Part shown: in pieces, positions 54,065-61,934 of the stretch | How positions within the stretch are numbered: the first letter of the stretch is position 1 | Layout: each line of letters opens with the position of its first letter | From: Trinickia acidisoli | GTDB lineage: Bacteria > Pseudomonadota > Gammaproteobacteria > Burkholderiales > Burkholderiaceae | Length of the DNA: 64,000 bases | Direction of reading: 5' to 3' | NCBI RefSeq assembly: GCF_017315725.1 | Contig: NZ_JAFLRG010000002.1 | Coordinates: 2,046,001 to 2,110,000, forward strand | Notes under the pieces: model-generated | The model's input: the letters and a program-made list of their open reading frames with translations, nothing else | What the model was told of the DNA's origin: nothing | The model's database searches: none | Position numbers and translations under genes: made by a program

Positions 54065-55150
54065 ATGTATAGCGAGCCCAACTCTCCCATCCCGTCGCAT
54101 GCCGATGGTTCGCGCCCCCGCTTCGGCACGCTCGCTCGCCGCGCGGCGTCGGTCGTTTCGATCCTCGTGTTCAATTGCGTCATTGGCCTAGCGTTTTGGA
54201 TCGGCCATCGCAGCAATCCGATGTTGTCGTATCTCGTCGTATCCAACGCAATCGGGTTTAGCGCGATGATCCTGAGCATGCTGCTCGGCATGGCCGGCCC
54301 GAGCGGGTTCGGAACGATCCCGAAGGTGCTGCTAGTCGCGGCGGCCAGCGTCGTCATCGGCGTGGAGTTCACGGCTTCGACCGTCGGCGGCGTGCCGCAT
54401 TTGATCGGACGAACGGGTATCGACGCATGGCTCAACTATGGCCCCTCGTTCTTGGTTGCCGGTGCGGCGTGTTCGTTCATCGTGATTTCGGTGCGGGCCA
54501 TGCGCATGCGCGCGTCGCTCGAGACGCAACGCCGCGAAGCGGCCGAGTTGCGGCAGTCGGAGACGGCAGCCCGTCTTGCGCTCCTGCAAGCGCAGATCGA
54601 GCCGCATTTTCTGTTCAATACGTTGGCCAACGTGCAAAGCTTGATCGAACGCGATCCGAGTCGAGCCGCGTCGATGCTCGATAGCCTCAATCGCTATTTG
54701 CGGGCGAGTTTGAGTCGGACGCGCAATACCGCGTCGACGCTCGACGATGAACTCGAACTCGTGCAAGCGCTGCTCAATATTGCAACGATCCGCCTAGGCG
54801 ACCGGCTGCGTTACACGATCGACGTGCCCGAGCCGCTGCGCCAATCGACGCTGGCACCGCTGCTTTTGCAGCCCCTTGTTGAAAATGCGCTGCTGCACGG
54901 CATCGAGCCGTCGATCGAAGGCGGAGAGATTCGCATCGTGGGTCGCCAGGAGCACGACATGTTGGTGCTCGACGTGATCGATACAGGGGTGGGTCTCGGC
55001 CAGGGTACGAAGCTGCATGGTGGCGTGGGGCTCTCGAACGTGCGCGCCCGTCTCGGCAGCTTATATGGCGAACGCGGACGAGTATCCGTCGCAGCGAACG
55101 CCAACGCCGCGCGGGGCGTGACCGCGAGCTTGTCGATTCCCATTCGCTGA
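54065..55150 (+). CDS. LytS-type sensor histidine kinase
   Basis: 361 residues. Four hydrophobic segments (LVFNCVIGLAFWIG, NAIGFSAMILSMLLGMAG, VLLVAAASVVIGVEF, FLVAGAACSFIVISV) precede the His_kinase motif QIEPHFLFNTLANVQSLI with His181 and an ATPase domain (VENALLHGIEPSIEGG, GVGLSNVRARL). The ATG at 54065 starts before the first helix; the TTG at 54041 is an alternative. It forms a two-gene operon with the LytTR regulator and follows the ABC efflux operon by 162 bases. Confidence 0.9.
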   Translation: MYSEPNSPIPSHADGSRPRFGTLARRAASVVSILVFNCVIGLAFWIGHRSNPMLSYLVVSNAIGFSAMILSMLLGMAGPSGFGTIPKVLLVAAASVVIGVEFTASTVGGVPHLIGRTGIDAWLNYGPSFLVAGAACSFIVISVRAMRMRASLETQRREAAELRQSETAARLALLQAQIEPHFLFNTLANVQSLIERDPSRAASMLDSLNRYLRASLSRTRNTASTLDDELELVQALLNIATIRLGDRLRYTIDVPEPLRQSTLAPLLLQPLVENALLHGIEPSIEGGEIRIVGRQEHDMLVLDVIDTGVGLGQGTKLHGGVGLSNVRARLGSLYGERGRVSVAANANAARGVTASLSIPIR

Positions 55151-55151
55151 C

Positions 55152-55880
55152 ATGCCTTCTGCTTTGATTGCCGACGACGAGCCGAATCTCTCGGCCGAGC
55201 TTGCATCGCGTCTGACCCGCTTCTGGCCCGAGTTGCAGATCGTGGCGATGCCGCGCGATGGTGTCGACACCCTTGCTCAGATCAACGAGAAACGCCCCGA
55301 TTTCGCGTTTCTCGACATCCGCATGCCCGGCATCGATGGGCTCAAGGTCGCGCAACTCGCGGCGGGCGTGCGCGTGGTATTCGTGACCGCTTACGACGCT
55401 CACGCAGTGGAGGCATTCGAAACGTCGGCGATCGATTATCTGCTCAAGCCGGTTACGGACGAACGTCTCTTGCGATGCATCGCGCGCTTGCAGCGCCATG
55501 GTGTGCCAACGGCTGATGCGGCAGCGTTGGCGGCCAGCCTCGCAGCGGACACCTCACCGATTCGATGGCTGACCGTCGGCGTAAAAGACACCACGAAGCT
55601 CGTTTCGATCGACGACGTGCTCTTCTTTCAAGCCACCGACAAATACACCGAAGCCGTGACGGTCGACCAGCGTCATCTGATTCGCACGCCGCTCAAAGAG
55701 TTGCTGCCGCGGCTGGATCGCGACCGCTTCACGCAGGTTCATCGCGGCGTGATCGTCGCCTACGCCTCGATCGATCGAATCGAGCGCGACCTACTCGGGC
55801 GGATGCGCATCCATCTGATTGGTCATGACGCGGTACTGCCCGTCAGTCGCGCCTATGCCTCTTTGTTCAAGCAGATGTAA
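55152..55880 (+). CDS. LytTR-family response regulator
   Basis: 242 residues. The receiver has Asp55 in FLDIRMPGIDG and Lys in the KPVTDERLL loop. The C-terminal LytTR DNA-binding domain reads DDVLFFQATDKYTEAVT...RTPLKELLPRLDRDRFTQVHRGVIV. It works with the LytS-type kinase one base upstream. The likely target is the adjacent efflux operon (inference from position). Confidence 0.93.
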   Translation: MPSALIADDEPNLSAELASRLTRFWPELQIVAMPRDGVDTLAQINEKRPDFAFLDIRMPGIDGLKVAQLAAGVRVVFVTAYDAHAVEAFETSAIDYLLKPVTDERLLRCIARLQRHGVPTADAAALAASLAADTSPIRWLTVGVKDTTKLVSIDDVLFFQATDKYTEAVTVDQRHLIRTPLKELLPRLDRDRFTQVHRGVIVAYASIDRIERDLLGRMRIHLIGHDAVLPVSRAYASLFKQM

Positions 55881-55895
55881 ACGCTTGCCTTTGGA

Positions 55896-57533
55896 TCACA
55901 TGCTTCGGAGTGCGAAACGTTTGATCTTGCCCGTTTCCGTGCGCGGCAACGCATCGATGAACTGAATCACGCGCGGATACTTATACGGTGCGACCGTCTG
56001 CTTGACGAACGTCTGCAATTGCGCGGCGAGCGCGTCATCGGCCACGTATCCGGGCTTCACGACGACGAACGCTTTGACGACTTGCCCGCGCTCTTCATCG
56101 GGTGCGCCGATGACGCCGCATTCGGCGACGGCCTCGTGCTGCATCAGCACGCTTTCGACTTCGGGCCCGGAGATGTTGTAGCCGGCGGAGACGATCATGT
56201 CGTCGGCGCGTGCCTGATAGAAGACGTATCCGTCCGCATCGACATAAACGGCGTCCCCCGGCAGATTCCATCCGTTGCGCACGAACTTCTTTTGCCGTTC
56301 GTCGGCTAGGTAACGGCATCCCGTCGGCCCGCGCACCGCTAGCTTGCCGACGGTACCGGCGGGAACGGGGCGCATCTCGTCGTCGACGACTTCGATCACA
56401 TAGCCGGGGATGGCCTTGCCGATCGCGTGAGGGCGCACCTCATCGCCGGCGGAAGCAATGAAAATATGAATCATCTCCGTGCCGCCGATGCCGTCGATCA
56501 TCTCGATGCCGGTCGTCTTGCGCCACAGTTCGCGTGTCGAATCGGGCAGCGCTTCGCCGGCCGATACGGTTTTCTGCAAGCTCGCGATGTCGAAGCGGGA
56601 TACGAGCGGTGCCATTTGACGATAAAACGTCGGCGCCGTAAACATCGTGGTCGCTTGAAAACGCTCCACGGTGCGCAGCAGCGTTTCAGGCGTGAGCTTT
56701 TCGATGAGGACGGTGGAGGCGCCCACCCGCATCGGGAAACACAGCAGCCCGCCGAGGCCGAACGTGAACGCGAGCGGCGGCGTGCCGCAAAAGACGTCCG
56801 CCTCGGTGGGCCGCAGAACGTGACGGGGAAACAGATCGCACATCGCCAGCACGTCGCGATGAAAATGGATGCAGCCTTTCGGCGCGCCGGTCGTGCCGCT
56901 CGTGAACGAGATCAAACAGGCGTCGTCGGCCGCCGTATCGCAGGCGGAAAATTCAGCCGATTTTGCCGCGGCCAGCGATTCGATTGCATCGGGCGCATCG
57001 CTATGAAACACGCGCACGTCGGCGAGATCGGCGCAGAAAAACTCACTGTTCCTATCGCGGCATCGGTTCAGCTCGTCGATGAGCCGCGCATCGCACAGCG
57101 CGGCGCCGATCTTTGCTTTGTCGATGATCTGCTTGAGTTCCTTCGCACGCAGCAGCGGCATCGTTGGTACGACGACGAGTCCCGCCTTCAAACTGGCAAG
57201 GAGCGCGGCGGCCATCTGCAACGTATTGGGCCCGCGCAGCAGCACACGGTTGCCGGGCACGAGGCCCATGTCTTCGACGATCACGTGGGCCCAGCGATCG
57301 ACGATCGCACGCAATTCGCGGTACGTCGTGCCCTGCGGCGCATCGTCGATCTCCGACCAGATCGCTACGCGATCGCCGAGCCCGGCTGCGATCGTGGCGT
57401 CGAGCAACTCCGTCGCACAGTTGAAACGCTTGGGGTAGGCGACGTCGGGATGATCGAGCAGCAAGACGGGCCATTGATCTTGCGGCGGCAGATGGTCTCG
57501 CGCAAACGTATCGACATGGGCAGACGGTTCCAT
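55896..57533 (-). CDS. abmG: Aryl-CoA ligase, probably 2-aminobenzoate-CoA ligase
   Basis: 545 residues of the acyl-adenylate family. The AMP-binding P-loop is SFTSGTTGAPKG, GGTEMIHIF follows, and PRTETGKIKRFALR carries the catalytic Lys. It resembles benzoate- and 2-aminobenzoate-CoA ligases. The genes upstream in the same operon (monooxygenase/reductase fusion, dehydrogenases, crotonase) point to 2-aminobenzoate (anthranilate) as the substrate. The enzyme would activate it with CoA and ATP in the cytosol. It is the last gene of the minus-strand operon. Confidence 0.85.
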   Translation of the reverse strand: MEPSAHVDTFARDHLPPQDQWPVLLLDHPDVAYPKRFNCATELLDATIAAGLGDRVAIWSEIDDAPQGTTYRELRAIVDRWAHVIVEDMGLVPGNRVLLRGPNTLQMAAALLASLKAGLVVVPTMPLLRAKELKQIIDKAKIGAALCDARLIDELNRCRDRNSEFFCADLADVRVFHSDAPDAIESLAAAKSAEFSACDTAADDACLISFTSGTTGAPKGCIHFHRDVLAMCDLFPRHVLRPTEADVFCGTPPLAFTFGLGGLLCFPMRVGASTVLIEKLTPETLLRTVERFQATTMFTAPTFYRQMAPLVSRFDIASLQKTVSAGEALPDSTRELWRKTTGIEMIDGIGGTEMIHIFIASAGDEVRPHAIGKAIPGYVIEVVDDEMRPVPAGTVGKLAVRGPTGCRYLADERQKKFVRNGWNLPGDAVYVDADGYVFYQARADDMIVSAGYNISGPEVESVLMQHEAVAECGVIGAPDEERGQVVKAFVVVKPGYVADDALAAQLQTFVKQTVAPYKYPRVIQFIDALPRTETGKIKRFALRSM

Positions 57534-57546
57534 GACTCGCTCCGGG

Positions 57547-57942
57547 TCAGTCTGGTATCACGGCGGTGGCTTCGATTTCTACTTTTGCTCGGTCTTCGAT
57601 GAGCGCGGCGACTTGCACCGCGCTCATGGCGATGTCGTAGTCGCCGATCAGTTCGCGGAACGCTTGACCGATGTCCCTCGATGCCGCGAGGTATTCGCGT
57701 TTGTCGGTCACGTACCACGTCATTCTGACGAGATGCTCGGGGCGTGCGCCGGCCTCCTTGAGCACGGAGACGATGTTCGCCAGCGCTTGGCGTGCTTGAT
57801 CGGCAAACTCATCGGAGCGGATTTGACTCGTTTCGTCCCAGCCGATCTGTCCCGCAACATAGATTTGCGTACCGTGTGCGGCGACACCGTTGGCATAGCC
57901 GCGCGGCTTCGGCCAGCCGGCCGGCAAAAGCGGACGTTTCAT
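57547..57942 (-). CDS. Rid (YjgF/YER057c) family protein
   Basis: 131 residues. GTQIYVAGQIGWDET and ALANIVSVLKEAGARPEHLVRMTWYVTD are Rid-family motifs. Classical RidA uses an Arg in the PARSCVEV segment to deaminate enamines; here that segment reads IAMSAVQV, so the Arg is missing. It is therefore likely one of the other Rid groups. In this cluster it might act on the 2-amino-cyclohexene intermediate, but this is inference. It lies between the ligase and the thioesterase. Confidence 0.85.
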   Translation of the reverse strand: MKRPLLPAGWPKPRGYANGVAAHGTQIYVAGQIGWDETSQIRSDEFADQARQALANIVSVLKEAGARPEHLVRMTWYVTDKREYLAASRDIGQAFRELIGDYDIAMSAVQVAALIEDRAKVEIEATAVIPD

Positions 57943-58418
57943 GATGAGGCACCTTCGTGTTCGGTCGTGAGTGAAGAGGAGGAAGACGCTGAAGAAGCGA
58001 CTGCCCGCATGAGCGCCGTACGAATATCGTTAGGAATACTGATCGATTCGCCTGTCTCGAGCGAAGTGGTGACGAGCACCTGCGTGGCGACGAAGCGCAC
58101 ACCGTCGTGACCGCGGCCGACGATGCCGATTCGTATCGAGCGCCCTCCGACGTGTGCTACCGACAGCGCGAGCGAAATCGTTTCGCCCATCCGGCTGGGC
58201 CGTACGAACTCGCATTCGAGCTTCACGATCGGCAGACCGAGACGGCGCTGGCCGATCATGTCGGCATAGTCGATGCCGAGCGAGTCGGTGAACCAGTCTT
58301 CGACGAGCCCATTCGTGAGCGTCAAATACTGCGGAAAGAACACGATGCCTGCCGGATCGCAATGCGCGAAGCGGATGCGTACGGGGCGCTCGAACGCGAC
58401 CGGTGCGTGATCTGTCAT
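57939..58418 (-). CDS. 4-hydroxybenzoyl-CoA-type thioesterase
   Basis: 159 residues. FAHCDPAGIVFFPQYL carries the catalytic Asp of the hot-dog-fold 4HBT family, and NGLVEDWFTDSLGIDY follows. It would hydrolyse an aryl- or alicyclic CoA thioester, perhaps releasing CoA from a dead-end intermediate. Its start overlaps the acyl-CoA dehydrogenase stop by four bases; its stop overlaps the Rid-family start. Confidence 0.9.
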   Translation of the reverse strand: MTDHAPVAFERPVRIRFAHCDPAGIVFFPQYLTLTNGLVEDWFTDSLGIDYADMIGQRRLGLPIVKLECEFVRPSRMGETISLALSVAHVGGRSIRIGIVGRGHDGVRFVATQVLVTTSLETGESISIPNDIRTALMRAVASSASSSSSLTTEHEGASS

Positions 58419-59665
58419 CGCGCGTCCCCGATTTTCTCGGTGCTCTCCGCGGTCTGCGCCGCCGCGTATGTCTTGAGCAGATCACGCCCGACGATCAACT
58501 GCTGCACCTCGGTCGCGCCTTCATAGATGCGCAGCGCGCGGATTTCCCGATAGAGCATTTCGACTGGCGTGCCGCTGCATACGCCTTGGCCGCCCCACAG
58601 TTGCACGGTCGCGTCGATAACGCGTTGCGCGCCTTCGCTCGCATGCCACTTCGCTAGCGCGGCTTCGCGCGTGACGCGCTTGCCTTGATCGCGCATCCAA
58701 GCCGCGCGATAGACGAGCAGGGCAGCGGAATCGATCGTGAGCGCCATCTCGGCGAGCTTCGCCTGCGTCAACTGAAAATCGCCAAGCGTTTGCCCGAACA
58801 TACGACGCGACGATGCGCGAGCCAGCGCTTCGTCGAGCGCATGCCGCGCGAAGCCGAGCGATGCCGCGGCAACCGATGTTCGAAAGATATCGAGCGTGCG
58901 CATCGCGAGTTTGAAGCCTTCGCCGGCCGGACCGAGCCGCTGCGACTTCGGCACGCGCGCGCCTTCGAAACGCAGACGCGCGAGCGGGTGTGGCGCAATC
59001 ACATCGATGCGTTCGGCGACGGTGAACCCAGGCGTGTCGGCATCGACGACGAAAGCGCTGATACCGCGCGCGCCGGGTGCTTCCCCCGTGCGTGCGAAGA
59101 CGACGTAGAAGTCGGCAATGCCCCCGTTCGAGATCCATGTCTTCTCGCCGTCGAGCACGTAGGCATCGCCATCGTCGCGAGCTACGAGCGAAAGGGCGGC
59201 AACGTCCGATCCCGCCTCGGGTTCGGAAAGCGCAAAGGCCGCGATGGCCTCTCCGCTCGCAACGCGCGGCAAGTACCGTTGCTTTTGCGCTTCGGTGCCG
59301 GCGAGGGAGATCGCCCCCGATCCGAGCCCTTGCATCGCCAGGGCAAAATCGGCGAGGCCCGAGCGTTCGGCCAGCGTCTCGCGCAACAGACAAACGGCGC
59401 GCGTATCTATCGTGTCCCCGTGGCCGCCATATGCGGCGCCACCGACGCCATAGCGCAGCCATCCGCCCTCACCGAGCGCGCGCACGAGGCGGCGGCATTG
59501 TTCGTCGACGCTTGCTCGCCCTTGCGGGCCGGACATGATCGGGTCCGCATGCGCAAACGTCGCACGATGCGCGTCGCACCAGGCTTCGAGTTCGGTGACG
59601 AGCGTGCGATGCCGCTTCTCGAAGAAAGGCCAGTCGAGCATCTCATGCCGATGGGTGCGTGCCAT
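58415..59665 (-). CDS. Acyl-CoA dehydrogenase
   Basis: 416 residues from the ATG at 59665; the frame extends to 59785 but only as a shadow of the upstream crotonase. Flavin-binding and domain motifs include FALSEPEAGSDVAAL, KTWISNGGIADFYVVFAR and the catalytic Glu in RIYEGATEVQQLIVGRDLL. It oxidises an acyl-CoA with FAD. One base separates it from the upstream gene. In this pathway it may oxidise an alicyclic or ring-opened intermediate (inference). Confidence 0.93.
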   Translation of the reverse strand: MARTHRHEMLDWPFFEKRHRTLVTELEAWCDAHRATFAHADPIMSGPQGRASVDEQCRRLVRALGEGGWLRYGVGGAAYGGHGDTIDTRAVCLLRETLAERSGLADFALAMQGLGSGAISLAGTEAQKQRYLPRVASGEAIAAFALSEPEAGSDVAALSLVARDDGDAYVLDGEKTWISNGGIADFYVVFARTGEAPGARGISAFVVDADTPGFTVAERIDVIAPHPLARLRFEGARVPKSQRLGPAGEGFKLAMRTLDIFRTSVAAASLGFARHALDEALARASSRRMFGQTLGDFQLTQAKLAEMALTIDSAALLVYRAAWMRDQGKRVTREAALAKWHASEGAQRVIDATVQLWGGQGVCSGTPVEMLYREIRALRIYEGATEVQQLIVGRDLLKTYAAAQTAESTEKIGDAR

Positions 59666-59666
59666 G

Positions 59667-60524
59667 TCAGTCCCCTTCGAACACCGGGCGTGTCTTCGCT
59701 GCAAACGCGCGATAGGCACGCTCGAAATCGCGCGTCGCCATGCAGATGGCTTGTGCCTGCGCTTCGGATTCGATCGCTTCGTCAACGCTCATGCTCCACT
59801 CTTGATGAAGCATCTTCTTCGTGACGCCGTGCGCGAACGTCGGACCGGCGGCGATCGAGCGAGCGAGTTCGCCGGCATCGCCAAGCAAGCGCTCGGGATC
59901 GCACAAGCGGTTGTAAAAGCCCCAAGCGAAACCTTCATCGCCGCTCGCGGCTCTACCGGTAAACAACAATTCGGAGGCGCGCCCCTGGCCGATGATGCGC
60001 GGCAGGATCGAGCACGCGCCCATATCGCAACCGGCGAGGCCGACGCGCGTAAACAGGAAGGCGAGCTTGCTGCGCGCGGTGGCGAGGCGCATGTCCGACG
60101 CCATCGCGATGATCGCGCCGGCTCCGGCGCATACGCCGTCGACGGCCGCGACGATCGGTTGCGGACAGTGCCGCATGGCTTTGACGAGATCGCCGGTCAT
60201 GCGCGTGAACATCAGCAAATCGGGCATCGGCAGCCCGACGAGCGGGCCGATGATCTCGTGCACGTCGCCGCCCGAACAGAAGTTTTCGCCTGCACCGTGG
60301 ATCACGACTACTTTGACGTCCGTCGCGTAAGCGAGCGCGCGAAACAGATCGCGAAGTTCCGCATAGGAGTCGAACGTCAAAGGGTTCTTGCGCTCAGGAC
60401 GATTCAACATGATCGTCGCCATACCGTCTTCGAGTCGCCATCCGAAATGGCGTGGCGCATACGAGGCGAGCGTGGTGCGATTGCCCGCGCGCAGCGCGTC
60501 GGCAGTGGGTGCAGCATCGGTCAT
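59667..60524 (-). CDS. Crotonase-fold enzyme lacking the usual hydratase glutamates
   Basis: 285 residues with the oxyanion-hole segments ENFCSGGDVHE and VDGVCAGAGA. In a by-eye alignment with enoyl-CoA hydratase both catalytic Glu positions are changed: one is Ile in GAGAIIAM, the other falls in LFTRVGL. A later CDMGACSILPRIIG segment resembles the FDxGxG...RxxG region with a key Asp in MenB and BadI-type enzymes. It may therefore open or form a C-C bond rather than hydrate a double bond. The start is the ATG at 60524. Confidence 0.87.
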   Translation of the reverse strand: MTDAAPTADALRAGNRTTLASYAPRHFGWRLEDGMATIMLNRPERKNPLTFDSYAELRDLFRALAYATDVKVVVIHGAGENFCSGGDVHEIIGPLVGLPMPDLLMFTRMTGDLVKAMRHCPQPIVAAVDGVCAGAGAIIAMASDMRLATARSKLAFLFTRVGLAGCDMGACSILPRIIGQGRASELLFTGRAASGDEGFAWGFYNRLCDPERLLGDAGELARSIAAGPTFAHGVTKKMLHQEWSMSVDEAIESEAQAQAICMATRDFERAYRAFAAKTRPVFEGD

Positions 60525-60600
60525 TGTTTCGTTCTCCTATCCAATTTGCGTCGCGGTATGCCGCGCAGCGTTTCGCTTTGTCTCTTCTCGCCCCGGCTCA
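60525..60600 (-). other. Gap between the MarR gene and the crotonase gene
   Basis: 76 bases without a gene, the only sizeable gap in this operon. GGAGAA lies just before the crotonase ATG as its ribosome site. A promoter for the lower part of the operon could sit here, but none is clear. Confidence 0.35.
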
Positions 60601-61146
60601 TCAATCCTGATTCTTGAGGCAATCGAGCAGATGCGCCTTGAGCTTGCCGAGGCGTTGCTGCATCTTCGATTTGTCGTCGCCGGAAAGGCCGCCGAACAAC
60701 TCGACGACCCAGCGCTCGTGCGCTTGCGCCATCTTGTCGAACAGCGTGCGGCCGGCGGGCGTGAGCCGTACCGTGAATGCGCGGCGATCGTTGGGATCGG
60801 CATCGCGCGCGACGAACCCTTCTTTCTCGAGTTGATCGGTCAGCCCCGTGACGTTGCCGCCAGTCACCATCAGGCGTCGCGAAATCTCGCTCATCTTGAG
60901 CCCTTCGGGATGACGCTCGAGTTGCGCCATGAAATCGAAGCGGGGCAGTGTCGTATCGAACTCGGTGCGCAGCCGGCGGCGCAGCTCGGTTTGTACGAGA
61001 TTCGTCGTCGTCAATAGGCGCAGCCACAGACGCAGGCTCATATGGCTATCGGCATCCGTACTCATTTCGAGGTCGACGACGTTTTCCACGCGCGATTCGC
61101 GCGGCGTGGGCTTTTTCTTCATCGATGCGCGAACGGGGTCGCTCAC
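60601..61146 (-). CDS. MarR-family transcription regulator
   Basis: 181 residues from the GTG at 61146, which overlaps the dehydrogenase stop and follows GGAG; an ATG at 61122 is the alternative. The winged helix shows LKMSEISRRLMVTGGNVTGLTDQLEKEGFVAR and the wing DADPNDRRAFTVRLTPAG. MarR proteins of this type in aromatic-CoA operons are often repressors released by CoA thioesters. Here it is encoded inside the operon it probably controls. Longer open frames upstream are shadows of the dehydrogenase gene. Confidence 0.9.
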   Translation of the reverse strand: MSDPVRASMKKKPTPRESRVENVVDLEMSTDADSHMSLRLWLRLLTTTNLVQTELRRRLRTEFDTTLPRFDFMAQLERHPEGLKMSEISRRLMVTGGNVTGLTDQLEKEGFVARDADPNDRRAFTVRLTPAGRTLFDKMAQAHERWVVELFGGLSGDDKSKMQQRLGKLKAHLLDCLKNQD

Positions 61147-61934
61147 ATCACTTCTCCACCAGAGATCGATATCGATTGGCCCGTCATCGAGCCCGACTCG
61201 GGCATGGCGAGCCACAGTACGGCGTGCGCGACTTCGTCGGGCTCGATGAAACGCCGTTGAGGATTGGCGCGCTGCAGCGCCGCGCGTGCATCGTCTGCAC
61301 TGCGGCCCGTTTTCGTGATGACTTGATCGAGCGACGTTTGCAATAGCGGCGTTTCGGTGTAGCCGGGGCAGACCGCATTGACGGTCACGCCCGTCGTGGC
61401 TGTTTCGAGCGCGAGCGCGCGCGTCAAGCCGATGACGCCGTGCTTGGCCGCGCAATACGCCGTGACATACGGATAGCCGATTTGTCCCGCCGTGCTCGCG
61501 ACGTTGACGATGCGCCCGAAACCGCGTTCGATCATCGATGGCAATGCCGCTTGCGTGCAAAGGAATACGCCTGTCAGATTGACGTCGAGCATCCGTTGCC
61601 ACAAGCCGAGATCGGTTTTGCCGAACGGCGCCGCTTGCGCTTGGCCTGCGTTGTTGACGAGGATGTCGATGGGGCCGAGCGCATCGCGCGCCGAGGCGAA
61701 GGCGTCTGCTACCGCATCGGGTTGCGTCACATCGACCGCGACGCAGTGAATCGCATGCGACTTGCCGAGCTCGGCGCGCTGCGCTTCGAGCTTGGCCGCG
61801 TCGCGGCCCATCAGCGTGACGCGCGCGCCTGCCTCGACGAGCTCACGGGCAATGGCCGCGCCGATACCGCTGCCACCGCCCGTGACGACGGCGTGCATGT
61901 CGTCGAGTGAATATGCGTTTGCCGTTGCGTTCAT
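61143..61934 (-). CDS. Short-chain dehydrogenase/reductase (3-hydroxyacyl-CoA dehydrogenase-like)
   Basis: 263 residues from the ATG at 61934, overlapping the fusion-protein stop by four bases. TGGGSGIGAAI is the NAD(P) loop, NNAG is present, and YCAAK contains the catalytic Tyr and Lys. It matches the SDR-type dehydrogenases of 2-aminobenzoyl-CoA clusters, which act on a hydroxy-alicyclic CoA intermediate. Longer frames upstream belong to the fusion gene. Confidence 0.92.
   Translation of the reverse strand: MNATANAYSLDDMHAVVTGGGSGIGAAIARELVEAGARVTLMGRDAAKLEAQRAELGKSHAIHCVAVDVTQPDAVADAFASARDALGPIDILVNNAGQAQAAPFGKTDLGLWQRMLDVNLTGVFLCTQAALPSMIERGFGRIVNVASTAGQIGYPYVTAYCAAKHGVIGLTRALALETATTGVTVNAVCPGYTETPLLQTSLDQVITKTGRSADDARAALQRANPQRRFIEPDEVAHAVLWLAMPESGSMTGQSISISGGEVM

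Noticed and set aside
52319..54100. 593-codon open frame opposite the FtsX-type permeases
   Set aside because: It is antisense to two well-supported genes, has no recognisable motif and no ribosome site.
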